From: Rhodanobacter sp. 7MK24
GTDB lineage: Bacteria; Pseudomonadota; Gammaproteobacteria; Xanthomonadales; Rhodanobacteraceae
DNA length: 64,000 bases
Direction of reading: 5' to 3'
Assembly (NCBI RefSeq): GCF_014842995.1
Contig: NZ_JACYXL010000011.1
Coordinates: forward strand, 124,001 to 188,000
This document shows, piece by piece, positions 33,927 to 43,254 of this stretch. Made by a program: the position numbers and the translations under genes. The notes under the pieces were generated by a model that saw only the letters and a program-made list of their open reading frames with translations, was not told the DNA's origin and searched no databases. Position 1 is the stretch's first letter. The number at the start of each line of letters is the position of its first letter.

Positions 33927-35540
33927 ATGTCTTCCAGCTCGATCCGACGCGACGTCAGCCCGTTCGCCCTGATGCTCACTGGCCTGGGTTCGATCATCGG
34001 CTCCGGCTGGCTGTTCGGCGCGTGGCGCGCGGCCGGCCTGGCGGGACCGGGGGCGATCTGGGCGTGGGTGCTGGGCGCGGCGATCATCATGACCATCGCG
34101 CTGACCTACGCGGAACTCGGCTCCATGTTCCCCGAATCCGGCGGCATGGTGCGCTACAGCCATTACTCGCACGGCTCGCTGGTCGGCTTCATCGGCGCCT
34201 GGGCCAACTGGATCGCCATCGTCTCGGTGATCCCGGTGGAAGCCGAGGCCTCGGTGCAGTACATGGCCGGCTGGAAGTGGCAGTGGGCGCAGAACCTGTA
34301 CATGCATGCCGCGGGCGGCCACGGCGAATTGACCGTGCCTGGCCTGTGGATCGCCGCGGCCCTGGTGCTGCTCTACTTCCTGCTGAACTTCTGGAGCGTG
34401 AAGCTGTTCGCGCACTCCAACACCGCCATCACCGTGTTCAAGCTGATCGTGCCGGCCGCCACCGGCATCGCGCTGATCGCCAGTGGCTTCCACCACGAGA
34501 ACTTCTCGGTGGGCGTGCATGGCGACGCGCACGCGATCGATTTCGCCGCCGTGCTCACCGCCGTGGCGACCGCGGGCATCGTCTTCAGCTTCAACGGCTT
34601 CCAGAGTCCGGTGAACCTGGCCGGCGAAGCGCGCAACCCGGGCAAGAGCATCCCGTTCGCGATCGTCGGCTCCATCGCGCTGGCCACCGTGATCTACATC
34701 ATCCTGCAGGTGGCCTATCTCGGCGCGGTTCCGCCCGACCTGCTGGCCAAGGCCGGCTGGCACGGCATCGATTTCAGCTCGCCGTTCGCGCAGCTGGCGG
34801 TCATCGTCAACCTCAACTGGCTCGCGCTGCTGCTTTACGCCGATGCCTTCATCAGCCCCAGCGGCACCGGCATGACCTACACCGCCACCACCGCGCGCAT
34901 GCTGTACGGCATGGAGCGCAACGGCACGATGCCGAAGATCTTCGGCCACATCGATCCGAAGTCGGGCGTGCCGCGCCCGGCCATGTGGTTCAACCTGGTG
35001 GTGTCGTACCTGTTCCTGTTCCAGTTCCGCGGCTGGGGCACGCTGGCGGCGGTGATCTCGGTGGCGACGATCATTTCCTACCTTACCGGCCCGGTCAGCG
35101 TGATGACGCTGCGCCGCACGGCCCCCAGCCTGCATCGTCCGCTGCGCCTCGCCGGCCTGCCGGTGCTCGCCGGCGTCGCGTTCGTGATGTCCACCGAGCT
35201 GCTGTACTGGGCGAAGTGGCCGCTCACCGGGCAGATCATCCTGCTGATGGTCGTCGCGCTGCCGGTGTACCTGTACTACCAGGCGAAGAGCGGCTGGCAC
35301 GACTTCGGCCGCCAGCTCAAGGGTGCGTGGTGGCTGATCGCCTACCTGCCTGTCGTCGCCCTCGTCTCCTGGGCGGGCAGCACCACCTTCGGCGGGCAGG
35401 GTTATCTGCCCTATGGCTGGGATCTGGTGGTGGTCGCGGCGATCAGCCTGGTGTTCTACGTGTGGGGCGTGAAGTCGGGGTGGCGTACGCCTTCGGTGGA
35501 AGCGGCCGAGCGCGAGGCGAGTGAGCATTCGCACGGTTAG
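33927..35540 (+). CDS. APC-family amino acid permease
   Basis: A 537-residue transporter with about 12-14 membrane helices. The unwound first helix shows LTGLGSIIGSGWLFG, the APC substrate site, and helix 6 shows GIVFSFNGFQSPVNLAGEARNPGKSIPFAI. ATG 33927 is preceded by AGGAG at 6 nt; a longer frame from 33843 exists without support. Helix 3 carries an unusual acidic VIPVEAEASVQYM segment. The substrate is not inferable beyond amino acid or amine. Confidence 0.9.
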   Translation: MSSSSIRRDVSPFALMLTGLGSIIGSGWLFGAWRAAGLAGPGAIWAWVLGAAIIMTIALTYAELGSMFPESGGMVRYSHYSHGSLVGFIGAWANWIAIVSVIPVEAEASVQYMAGWKWQWAQNLYMHAAGGHGELTVPGLWIAAALVLLYFLLNFWSVKLFAHSNTAITVFKLIVPAATGIALIASGFHHENFSVGVHGDAHAIDFAAVLTAVATAGIVFSFNGFQSPVNLAGEARNPGKSIPFAIVGSIALATVIYIILQVAYLGAVPPDLLAKAGWHGIDFSSPFAQLAVIVNLNWLALLLYADAFISPSGTGMTYTATTARMLYGMERNGTMPKIFGHIDPKSGVPRPAMWFNLVVSYLFLFQFRGWGTLAAVISVATIISYLTGPVSVMTLRRTAPSLHRPLRLAGLPVLAGVAFVMSTELLYWAKWPLTGQIILLMVVALPVYLYYQAKSGWHDFGRQLKGAWWLIAYLPVVALVSWAGSTTFGGQGYLPYGWDLVVVAAISLVFYVWGVKSGWRTPSVEAAEREASEHSHG

Positions 35541-35571
35541 GGAAGGTCTGGTCAATCGGGTTCTTGCTCGT

Positions 35572-35655
35572 CATTCCTGCGAAGGCCGGGATCCAGCGTC
35601 TTTGCAGTCGATGGCCTGCAGACGCTGGATCCCGGCCTTCGCCGGGATGACGAGC
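35572..35655. repeat. Long near-perfect inverted repeat after the APC permease gene
   Basis: Two REP-like units face each other: cgtcattcctgcgaaggccggg and the complementary ending cccggccttcgccgggatgacg. Inside them ccagcgtct pairs with agacgctgg. The folded stem would be over 30 bp with a short loop around gcagtcgatggcctgc. It probably terminates permease transcription. Confidence 0.7.
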
Positions 35656-35685
35656 AAAATCAGAGTTTCCTTAGTTGGTTGGCTG

Positions 35686-36085
35686 CTTTGATCGCAAGCG
35701 ACAGAGCGGTTTCGTGCTGCCGCCGCCGCCCGAGATACTTTTCTCTTGCGTGGCCACGCCCGTGCCTGGAGCGCGGGCGAACAGCGCAGCTGGCCCGAAG
35801 GGCGGAGGGCAGGATGCCCGGAGTCAGAGAAAAGTAACCCAAAGAGAAGGCCACTCCGCGGTGGCGCTCTCCAGGCATCCTGCCCGGTCGAAAAGGCGAG
35901 TCCATCCCTGGACTCGCCCGCTGCGCGGCCTGATCGTCTACGCCTCACCGCCCCCGAGGGGCCCGGGTAAAGCAGCGCGCTCCAAGCGCACAGAAGCAAC
36001 GGCCAGAACCAGAGCCGGAGCAGCACCAAGTCCGAGCGGGGCGTCCAAGGTATAGCGCGTCATTCCGGCATAAGCCGGACAAGCG
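35686..36085. repeat. Dispersed intergenic repeat, family A, copy 1
   Basis: The stretch 35541-36351 has no supportable gene. Bases 35686-36030 share order and wording with 62517-62825: a gcggtttcgtgc left edge, an acttttctct inverted repeat (35737-35746 with 35826-35835), cggtcgaaaaggcgagtccatcc, gactcgcccgctgcgcggcc, acgcctcaccgcc and a right edge with gcagaagcaac-like sequence. A REP-like end (cgtcattccggcataagccgg) follows near 36059. Short ORFs here encode the recurrent spurious 'MDSPFRPG' peptides. The remainder up to recQ is featureless. Confidence 0.72.
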
Positions 36086-36351
36086 CGAAGTGCGCGGAAC
36101 GCACGTGGGACGACCCCGGAGCGTGCGCAGCGACTCATCCGGTAGCGATCATGCTTGCTCGGGTCCGGGGCTACTGGATGATCGATGTCGTGACCTGCCG
36201 CTCAGTTGCTTGCGTGAATGCACAAGCAAAACTTTCATCTGCACACGATGAAGCGCCAACCGTTATCCAAACCCCGAAGGGCAGTGGGGATTACAGGTTT
36301 TGTCAGTGCAGCGACAACTGCCGCAACACCCCATTTGCTAGCATTTCCCGA

Positions 36352-38166
36352 ATGCACCACACCCCACTCGATATTCTCCGCAACGTCTTCGGCTATCCCG
36401 GCTTCCGCGGCCAGCAACAGGCCATCGTCGAACACATGGCGGAAGGCGGCGACGCGCTGGTGCTGATGCCCACAGGCGGCGGCAAGTCCCTGTGTTACCA
36501 GATTCCCGCGCTGCTGCGCCAAGGCACCGGCATCGTGGTGTCGCCGCTGATCGCATTGATGCAGGACCAGGTGGATGCATTATGCGCTGCAGGCGTCGCC
36601 GCGGCCTACCTCAACTCCAGCCTGGATGCGCAGTCGCAGCGCGAGGTGGAGCGCCAGTTCATGGCAGGCGAGCTGGACCTGCTCTATGTGGCGCCGGAGC
36701 GTCTGCTCACCTCACGCTTTCTCGGCCTGATCGAGCAAACGGAAGTCGCGCTGTTCGCCATCGACGAGGCGCATTGCGTATCGCAGTGGGGCCACGACTT
36801 CCGCCCCGAGTATCGCGGGCTCACGGTTCTGCACGAGCGCTTCCCGCAGGTGCCGCGCATCGCGCTCACCGCCACCGCGGATCCGCGCACGCGCGAGGAG
36901 ATCGTCGAGCGGTTGGCGCTGCACGACGCGCGCCAGTTTGTCTCCAGCTTCGACCGGCCCAACATCCGCTACCGCGTGATGCTGAAGCACAACCCGCGTA
37001 CGCAGTTGATGCAATTCATCGATGGCCATCGTGGCGCGGCGGGCATCGTGTATGCGCTCAGCCGCAAGAAGGTGGACGAAACCGCCGCGTGGCTGGCCGA
37101 GGCCGGCATCGAGGCGCTGCCGTACCACGCCGGACTCGACGCAGCCACGCGCGCGAGGAACCAGCAGCGCTTCCTGCGCGAGGACGGTGTGGTGATGGTG
37201 GCCACGGTGGCCTTCGGCATGGGCATCGACAAGCCGGACGTGCGCTTCGTGGCGCATCTCGACCTGCCGCGCAGCATGGAAGGCTATTACCAGGAAACCG
37301 GCCGCGCGGGCCGCGATGGCCTGCCCGCCGAGGCATGGATGATCTATGGCCTCGCCGACGTGGTGACGATGAGCCAGATGATCGCGCAGTCGGAGTCGGC
37401 GGATGAGCGCAAGCGCATCGAGCGGCAGAAGCTTGAATCGCTGCTGGCCTATGCGGAGGCCACGCGCTGCCGCCGCGAGCTGTTGCTGGGTGCGTTCGGC
37501 GAGGACTACCACGGTCCCTGCGGCCGCTGCGACAACTGCATGGAACCGCCCAGGACCTGGGATGCCACCGTGCCCGCGCAGAAAGCCTTGTCGGCGGTGT
37601 ACCGCAGCGGCCAACGTTTCGGCGCCGGCCACGTGATCGACATCCTGCGTGGCGTGGACAACGAGCGCATGGGTCAACTTGGGCACGAACAGCTCAGCAC
37701 CTTCGGCATCGGGGCCGAGATCGACGAAAAGGGCTGGCGCTCGGTGTTCCGCCAACTGCTCGCCGCGGGCCTGCTGGCCACCGACGCGGAGGGCTACGGC
37801 ACCTTGCGGCTCACGTCGGCCAGCCGCGACGTGCTGCTGGGCAAGCAGGTCGTGCATCTGCGCGAAGACGCGAAGCCCGTCCGGTCCGCACGTCGTCGCC
37901 GCGACAGCCAGCTGGTCACCGGTGCCAATCTGGGCATCGAGGCTTACGAGCAGACGCTGTGGGATGCGTTGCGTGCGCTGCGCACGCAGCTCGCGCGACA
38001 GCAGGGCGTGCCGCCTTACGTGGTGTTCCACGATGCGACCTTGCTGGCGATGCTGCGCGCGATGCCTGCGAACGAAGGCGAGCTTGCCCAGGTCAGCGGC
38101 GTGGGCGAGGCCAAGCTCGCCCGCTACGGGCGCGATTTCCTTGCGGTGATCAACGCGGCAGAGTGA
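36352..38166 (+). CDS. recQ: ATP-dependent DNA helicase RecQ
   Basis: A 604-residue 3'-5' helicase in recombination and repair. The start at [23 protein letters not shown] (ATG 36352) matches the family N-terminus; the ORF upstream to 36151 does not. Walker A is [12 protein letters not shown], Walker B with aromatic loop is [18 protein letters not shown], and motif VI is [10 protein letters not shown]. The zinc-binding cysteines are in [25 protein letters not shown] winged helix and a C-terminal HRDC domain (about 525-600) complete it. Confidence 0.96.
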   Translation: MHHTPLDILRNVFGYPGFRGQQQAIVEHMAEGGDALVLMPTGGGKSLCYQIPALLRQGTGIVVSPLIALMQDQVDALCAAGVAAAYLNSSLDAQSQREVERQFMAGELDLLYVAPERLLTSRFLGLIEQTEVALFAIDEAHCVSQWGHDFRPEYRGLTVLHERFPQVPRIALTATADPRTREEIVERLALHDARQFVSSFDRPNIRYRVMLKHNPRTQLMQFIDGHRGAAGIVYALSRKKVDETAAWLAEAGIEALPYHAGLDAATRARNQQRFLREDGVVMVATVAFGMGIDKPDVRFVAHLDLPRSMEGYYQETGRAGRDGLPAEAWMIYGLADVVTMSQMIAQSESADERKRIERQKLESLLAYAEATRCRRELLLGAFGEDYHGPCGRCDNCMEPPRTWDATVPAQKALSAVYRSGQRFGAGHVIDILRGVDNERMGQLGHEQLSTFGIGAEIDEKGWRSVFRQLLAAGLLATDAEGYGTLRLTSASRDVLLGKQVVHLREDAKPVRSARRRRDSQLVTGANLGIEAYEQTLWDALRALRTQLARQQGVPPYVVFHDATLLAMLRAMPANEGELAQVSGVGEAKLARYGRDFLAVINAAE

Positions 38167-38248
38167 GGCGGCGCGGCGGCGCTTGTGCCCGTCACCGGAT
38201 GTGCTTACAACGGATGCCGTACGCCATGCGCGGAACCCAGGAGCCGTC

Positions 38249-39928
38249 ATGCAAGAAGCACCGCTCATCGCCACCCTGGTCAGCGGCATCGTGCTGGCTT
38301 TCGTGTTCGCCGCACTGGCGCACCGGTTGAAATTGCCTGCCTTGGCCGGGTACCTGCTGGCCGGCGTGGTGGTGGGACCGTTCACGCCGGGCTACGTGGC
38401 GGACGGGCATATCGCGCACGAGCTGGCCGAGGTCGGCGTGGTGCTGCTGATGTTCGGCGTGGGACTGCACTTCTCGCTGAAGGACTTGCTGTCGGTGAAG
38501 TCGCTCGCCATTCCCGGCGCGCTGATCCAGATGGCGGTGGCTACCGTGCTGGGCGTGCTGCTTGGCATGGCGCTGAGTTGGCCGTTCGCCCAGGGCTTCG
38601 TGTTCGGCCTGGCGTTGTCGGTGGCCAGTACCGTGGTGTTGCTGCGTGCGATGGAGGAGCGCCGGCTGCTGGAGACGGAGCGTGGCCGCATCGCGGTGGG
38701 TTGGCTGATCGTCGAAGATCTCGCGATGGTGCTGGCACTGGTGCTGGTGCCTGCGGTGGGCGGTGCGCTGGCGGCCGGGCAGGGCGTTTCGGTGGGCGCG
38801 CTGGCCGGCACGGTGGGCATCGCCATCGGTAAGGTGATCCTGTTCGTGGCGCTGATGCTGGTGGTGGGCGCGCGGTTGATCCCATGGCTGCTCGCGCGGG
38901 TGGCGGTCAGCGGTTCGCGCGAGCTGTTCCGGCTTGCGGTGCTGGCGATCGCGCTGGGCGTGGCATTCGGTGTCGCCGGCCTGTTCGGCGTGTCGTTCGA
39001 ACTGGGCGCGTTCTTCGCCGGCATGATGATGGGCGAGTCCAAGCTGGCGCACGACGCAGCCGAGGAAACGCTGCCGCTGCGCGATGCCTTTGCGGTGCTG
39101 TTCTTCGTTTCCGTCGGAATGCTGTTCAATTATCACGTGCTGCTGGCCGAGCCGCTGGTGGTATTGGCCGCGCTGGCGATCATCGTGCTGGGCAAGTCGC
39201 TGGCGGCGCTGCTCATCGTGCTGGTCTCGCGGCGGCCGCTGCGCACCGCGCTCACCATCGCGGTGAGCCTGGCGCAGATCGGCGAGTTCTCCTTTATCTT
39301 GATCGGCGTGGGCGTGGCCCAGCACATGGTGTCGAAGGAAGCGCAGGACGTGCTGCTGGCGGCAGCCATCGTGTCCATCCTGCTCAACCCCTTGCTGTTC
39401 AAGCTGCTCGATCACGCGAAGCCCTGGCTGGATGCGCGCGAAGCAACGCATGCTGCCACGGCGGCGGCGCCGCCCGACGAACCGGTGCACGACGACGATC
39501 TGTCCGGCCATGTCGTGGTGGCGGGTTACGGTCGGGTAGGGCGTCTGTTGTGCGACGCATTGCGTGCGGATGGCGTCCCGCTGCTGGCGATGGAAATGGA
39601 GCACGATCGCGTCGAAGATCTGCGCTCGCAAGGCATCCGAACGATCTCCGGCCAGGCTTCGCGGGATGACGCGCTGGCTGCTGCCAACCTCGGTGCGGCG
39701 AAGGCGTTGCTGGTGACCGTGCCGGACGTGTTCGAGGCGGGCGAGATCGTGCGCGTGGCGCGTCAGATCAATCCGGGGCTGACGATTTGCGCACGTGCGG
39801 GTTCCGGTGCCGGGGTCGCGCATTTGCGCGGGCAGGGCGCGAGCCTGGTGGTGTCCGGCGAGCGGGAGATCGCACGCGGCATGCTCGATCGGCTCTCAGC
39901 CGATGGGATGGCAGCAGCTACCGCTTGA
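38249..39928 (+). CDS. CPA2-family cation:proton antiporter with TrkA-N domain (YbaL/KefB-like)
   Basis: A 559-residue transporter. The first 385 residues hold about 12 helices, including GVVVGPFTPGYVADG and SVASTVVLLRAMEERR. After a cytoplasmic linker a Rossmann RCK-N domain follows (GHVVVAGYGRVGRLLCDALR, about 410-540). It lacks the long Kef C-terminal tail and no KefG/KefF-like partner is encoded nearby. AGGAG lies 5 nt before ATG 38249. K+/H+ exchange is the likely activity. Confidence 0.9.
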   Translation: MQEAPLIATLVSGIVLAFVFAALAHRLKLPALAGYLLAGVVVGPFTPGYVADGHIAHELAEVGVVLLMFGVGLHFSLKDLLSVKSLAIPGALIQMAVATVLGVLLGMALSWPFAQGFVFGLALSVASTVVLLRAMEERRLLETERGRIAVGWLIVEDLAMVLALVLVPAVGGALAAGQGVSVGALAGTVGIAIGKVILFVALMLVVGARLIPWLLARVAVSGSRELFRLAVLAIALGVAFGVAGLFGVSFELGAFFAGMMMGESKLAHDAAEETLPLRDAFAVLFFVSVGMLFNYHVLLAEPLVVLAALAIIVLGKSLAALLIVLVSRRPLRTALTIAVSLAQIGEFSFILIGVGVAQHMVSKEAQDVLLAAAIVSILLNPLLFKLLDHAKPWLDAREATHAATAAAPPDEPVHDDDLSGHVVVAGYGRVGRLLCDALRADGVPLLAMEMEHDRVEDLRSQGIRTISGQASRDDALAAANLGAAKALLVTVPDVFEAGEIVRVARQINPGLTICARAGSGAGVAHLRGQGASLVVSGEREIARGMLDRLSADGMAAATA

Positions 39929-40110
39929 TAGCCCGTTCAACATGTACGCGAGGCCCACCCTGTCTGTCTGGACCTTCGCCACCGCGATGGCATGGTCGGC
40001 AAAGAAAGGGAGCCGCGGTAACGGCAGGCGGCTGAAGTCGCGGCATGGACCGCGATAACGCGGAGCATCTTCGTCGCCAGTTGGAAAGATGGCTTTGAGC
40101 GGGCTCCGGG

Positions 40111-40368
40111 TCAGCCCGTCAGCAACCAGTCTTCGTCGTTGCTGCTGGCCTGCGCCAGTCGGGGCGGCGGCCCGGCTAGATAACGCCATTCATCCAACAC
40201 AACCGGCAATCGTGCGCGCGGGCAACTGGATTGCAGATACGCCAGCGCGGCGATCGCGTCCTCGTGGCGCGCCAGCTCGCAACCTTCCAGCAGAGTGCGC
40301 CAGCGCCGCCCGTGTCGCACGATGCGGAACAAACCGAACTTCGAAGGGGTGACGTACTGCGCTGGCAC
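40111..40368 (-). CDS. Hypothetical protein (GTG start)
   Basis: An 85-residue basic protein reading MPAQYVTPSKFGLFRIVRHGRRWRTLLEGCELARHEDAIAA and onward to SNDEDWLLTG. There is no in-frame ATG; GTG 40368 is the only reasonable start after the diguanylate cyclase gene ends. The regular helix pattern and high third-position GC suggest real coding. The 182 bp to its right end (39929-40110) show nothing. Its function is unknown. Confidence 0.45.
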   Translation of the reverse strand: MPAQYVTPSKFGLFRIVRHGRRWRTLLEGCELARHEDAIAALAYLQSSCPRARLPVVLDEWRYLAGPPPRLAQASSNDEDWLLTG

Positions 40369-40454
40369 GGCTGCGGTACTCGCGGGGCGGTGCGCGAAAG
40401 TCTCGTCTACGAGCGTGGCGCGCCGATGATTCGTCGATGGCAGCGCAGTGACAG

Positions 40455-41627
40455 TCAGGAAGCGTTCGACTTGTCGCTGGCGATACGGTTGCGGCCGGAA
40501 TGCTTGGCCCGATACATGGCACGGTCGGCGGCTTCGCTCCAGCCGTGCAGCGTGCCCTCGACCGCGCCGGTCTCGGTCAGGCCCATGCTGATCGTGCAAT
40601 GCAGGCCCGGGCGCAGCGGCCAGCGTGCGCTGGCCATGGCCTCGCGCAGTCGCTCGGCTATGGTCTCGGCGTCTGACTTTCCACAAGGCAGCATGACGCA
40701 GAATTCGTCGCCGCCCAGCCGGCCGGCCAGCGTCTCCGGCCCAGCATGCTCGCGGATCAGCGTGGCCAGCCGGCACAGCGCGTCGTCGCCTGCGCCATGG
40801 CCGTATTTGTCATTGATCGCCTTGAGTTTGTCGACGTCGATCATCAGCAGTGTACTGGGCAGTCCCTCTGTACTGCGTTCGGCCAGCAACCGGGCGCTCT
40901 CCTCGCGCCAGTACCGGCGATTAGCGAGGCCGGTCAACGGATCCTGCCGGCTCAGTTCGGCCAATTGCCGGTTGCGCCCCTGCACCGTGCGTACCAGGTG
41001 GAAGGTGCCCAGACTGACTGCCAAGGTATGCACGACCAGCAGTGGCAGGCAGGCGAGCATCACCAGCATGCTGGTTCGCGGCACGACGGCGAAACCGGTC
41101 AGCAGGCCGCCGCCCAATACGCCGATCAGCATGACCGGCAGCGAACGCAGCCACAGGCCGCGAATGCCGGTATTGATCTTGTCGGCTGTGGCCACGGTGG
41201 GCAGCAGCACGGCCGGCAGCAGGTTGAAGTGCATCAACGGCACCCATAAGCCTGCGAGCAGCGAATCGATCATCAGATTGCGCTGCTCGGCCTGGAACGG
41301 CGTGGCGCTGCGTTTGGCCAGCCACCAGGCCAGTTGCGGCCAGAGCAGGCAGGTGAACACGACCAGGGCCAGCAGCCAGGGCGTCCAGCCGTTTTCATGC
41401 AGCACCGCCGCGATCGGCAGTGCGGCTACGCCCATGCCCAGCATGCGGAAGCGATGGACGCGCTCCGACAGCGTCGTCCGCGCGACATGCCTCGATTCCT
41501 GCGTGGATTTGATTTGTCCTGCCGACTGCTCTGCCACACCGTCCACTCTGACTTGCGGATGCTCGAACCCTTTATGGATTCGCCGGACTGCGTTTGCGAA
41601 AGCCGGCCAGTAGCGACAGTAGCGCAA
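40455..41627 (-). CDS. MASE2-GGDEF diguanylate cyclase
   Basis: An inner-membrane enzyme making cyclic-di-GMP. A MASE2 sensor (RTTLSERVHRFRMLGMGVAALP, about six helices to residue 205) is joined to a C-terminal GGDEF domain (DPLTGLANRRYWREESARLL, active-site RLGGDEFCVM). An inhibitory RxxD before GGDEF is not evident. The start is uncertain: ATG 41627 lies at the tail of the tRNA-Phe terminator and gives an unconvincing first 30 residues; GTG 41537 (VAEQSAGQIKS) is a likely alternative. Confidence 0.88.
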   Translation of the reverse strand: MRYCRYWPAFANAVRRIHKGFEHPQVRVDGVAEQSAGQIKSTQESRHVARTTLSERVHRFRMLGMGVAALPIAAVLHENGWTPWLLALVVFTCLLWPQLAWWLAKRSATPFQAEQRNLMIDSLLAGLWVPLMHFNLLPAVLLPTVATADKINTGIRGLWLRSLPVMLIGVLGGGLLTGFAVVPRTSMLVMLACLPLLVVHTLAVSLGTFHLVRTVQGRNRQLAELSRQDPLTGLANRRYWREESARLLAERSTEGLPSTLLMIDVDKLKAINDKYGHGAGDDALCRLATLIREHAGPETLAGRLGGDEFCVMLPCGKSDAETIAERLREAMASARWPLRPGLHCTISMGLTETGAVEGTLHGWSEAADRAMYRAKHSGRNRIASDKSNAS

Positions 41628-41658
41628 ATAAAAACGGCCCGCATCGCTGCGGGCCGTT
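41624..41658 (-). terminator. Rho-independent terminator of tRNA-Phe
   Basis: An 11-bp perfect stem (41633-41643 with 41648-41658, loop 4 nt) followed on the minus strand by a T-rich tract (GTTTTTATTTG). It lies 6 nt after the tRNA CCA end. Confidence 0.9.
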
Positions 41659-41664
41659 CGAACA

Positions 41665-41740
41665 TGGTGGCCGGGGACGGAATCGAACCGCCGACACGGG
41701 GATTTTCAATCCCCTGCTCTACCAACTGAGCTACCCGGCC
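41665..41740 (-). tRNA. tRNA-Phe (GAA)
   Basis: 76 nt including an encoded CCA (41665-41667). Acceptor GGCCGGG pairs with CCCGGCC and the discriminator is A. The D-loop is AGCTCAGTTGGTAGAGC, the anticodon loop is TTGAAAA with anticodon GAA, and the T arm is CGGCGGTTCGATTCCGTC. All stems pair. Confidence 0.97.
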
Positions 41741-41762
41741 AGGGTATTTCGGCAAGCCGCGT

Positions 41763-41791
41763 ATTAAAGCGGCGGGTGCCAGGGTTGTCAA
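41763..41791 (-). promoter_or_regulatory. Sigma70 promoter of tRNA-Phe
   Basis: On the minus strand a consensus TTGACA (41791-41786) is followed by 17 bp and TTTAAT (41768-41763). It lies about 22 bp upstream of the tRNA 5' end. Initiation about 7 bp after the -10 would give a short leader. Confidence 0.85.
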
Positions 41792-41920
41792 GGGAATGTA
41801 TTGGCCCAGTACATCCTGCACTGCTGATCAAGTTGTTGGGAAAGTATATCGAGCGGGGTGCGCAAGGCGACGCTGTGTCGCCCGTCTATTGCGGGCCACG
41901 CCGGCCTGCTCGATCCGGCG

Positions 41921-42199
41921 TCAATGTTCCGCGTCAGGCGCTGTGTAGCCGGCGGCCAGGTCGACATCCCCACCGAACAGGAATTTCTCCATCTGTTCCG
42001 CGAGGTACTTGCGCGTGCCCGGGTCGAGCGGGTTGAGCCGGTTTTCGTTGATCAGCATGGTCTGGTGCGCCAGCCACTGCTGCCAGGCGGGCTTGGATAT
42101 TTCGGCGTAGATGCGCTGACCCAACGGACCGGGCCAAGGGGCGAAGGCCAGGCCTTCGGCGTCGATGCCGAGCTTGGCGCAGTGAACGGTACGGCTCAT
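41921..42199 (-). CDS. yggX: Fe(2+)-trafficking protein YggX
   Basis: A 92-residue protein, [42 protein letters not shown] and onward, a complete match to the YggX family. This protein protects Fe-S enzymes from oxidative damage; the Cys near the N-terminus (C7) is the conserved one. The start overlaps the mutY stop by 4 bp. The mutY-yggX pair is conserved in gammaproteobacteria and links two oxidative-damage functions. Confidence 0.95.
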   Translation of the reverse strand: MSRTVHCAKLGIDAEGLAFAPWPGPLGQRIYAEISKPAWQQWLAHQTMLINENRLNPLDPGTRKYLAEQMEKFLFGGDVDLAAGYTAPDAEH

Positions 42200-43254
42200 G
42201 CGAGGTGTCCTTCGAGGTTCTGCAGCAGCTTGCGCACGGGTGCGGGCAGGCCGAGCGCGACCAGTTCGCTGGTGTCGCACCAGCGTGATTCGGGGGTAGG
42301 TGCGGCATTATCCGCGATGCTGCGCGTCGGCGTCGCACCGTCGAACAGCAGCGGTTCGATGCGCAACTTGTAATGGCTGAACATATGGGTGAACGGAGGT
42401 AACGCCTGCGCGTCGTCGATGCGTGCGCATTGCCGCGCGCTACGCCAGGCGGCATCGACGTCCGCGGCTTCGGGCAGGCTCCACAAGCCCGGCCATACGC
42501 CTTGCGGGCCGCGTCGTTCCAGCAGCACCCGGCCGCGCGCGTCGCGCAGGACCAGCATCACGGTTTCCCGAGTAGGCGTGGTTTTCGCCGGCTTCGGTGA
42601 CGGCAGCAGCGTGACGAGGCCGTCGCGCAAGGCGATGCAACTATCGGCCAGCGGGCAGGTTCCGCAACGTGGCTTGGTGCGTGTGCACACGGTGGCGCCC
42701 AGGTCCATGATCGCTTGCGTGTAGTCGGCCACGCGCATGGTCGGCGTGTGTGCGTCGGCGCGCTGCCAGAGCGATTTTTCCACCGCACTCTCGCCGGGAT
42801 GGCCGTGGATGCCGTGGTAACGCGTCAGCACGCGCTTGACGTTGCCGTCCAGAATGGGGAAGCGCAACCCGTGCGCCTGCGCGAGGATGGCGCCTCCGGT
42901 GGATCGACCGATGCCGGGCAGCGCGACCAGTGCGTCGAAGTCGCGCGGCAGTTGGCCATCGTGGCGCTCGACGCATAGTTGTGCGGCGCGATGCAGGAAG
43001 CGCGCACGGCGGTAGTAGCCGAGTCCGGACCACAGCGCTAGCACCTGGTCTTCGGGCGCGGCGGCGAGTTCGCGCAGGGTTGGCAACGCTTCGACGAAGC
43101 GTTCGAAGTAGCCGACCACGGTGGCAACCTGCGTCTGTTGCAGCATGGTTTCCGACAGCCATACGCGGTAGGCGTCGCGCGGGTGTTGCCAGGGCAGGTC
43201 GTGGCGGCCATGGTCGTCGAACCAGGCCAGCAACGCGTTGGCGAACGGCTTCAC
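42196..43254 (-). CDS. mutY: Adenine DNA glycosylase MutY
   Basis: A 352-residue glycosylase that removes adenine opposite 8-oxoguanine. The helix-hairpin-helix [19 protein letters not shown], the catalytic Asp in [21 protein letters not shown] and the 4Fe-4S loop [17 protein letters not shown] are visible. The C-terminal NUDIX-like domain (about 225-345) recognises 8-oxoG. GTG 43254 is chosen: it overlaps the AsmA-like stop (GTGA) and matches the usual [16 protein letters not shown] start. Confidence 0.95.
   Translation of the reverse strand: MKPFANALLAWFDDHGRHDLPWQHPRDAYRVWLSETMLQQTQVATVVGYFERFVEALPTLRELAAAPEDQVLALWSGLGYYRRARFLHRAAQLCVERHDGQLPRDFDALVALPGIGRSTGGAILAQAHGLRFPILDGNVKRVLTRYHGIHGHPGESAVEKSLWQRADAHTPTMRVADYTQAIMDLGATVCTRTKPRCGTCPLADSCIALRDGLVTLLPSPKPAKTTPTRETVMLVLRDARGRVLLERRGPQGVWPGLWSLPEAADVDAAWRSARQCARIDDAQALPPFTHMFSHYKLRIEPLLFDGATPTRSIADNAAPTPESRWCDTSELVALGLPAPVRKLLQNLEGHLA

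Noticed and set aside
35660..35905. Small ORFs (MDSPFRPG type) in the repeat block, also at 62558-62743
   Set aside because: They are read from a repeated non-coding element and recur wherever it occurs. No ribosome-binding site or independent conservation is visible.
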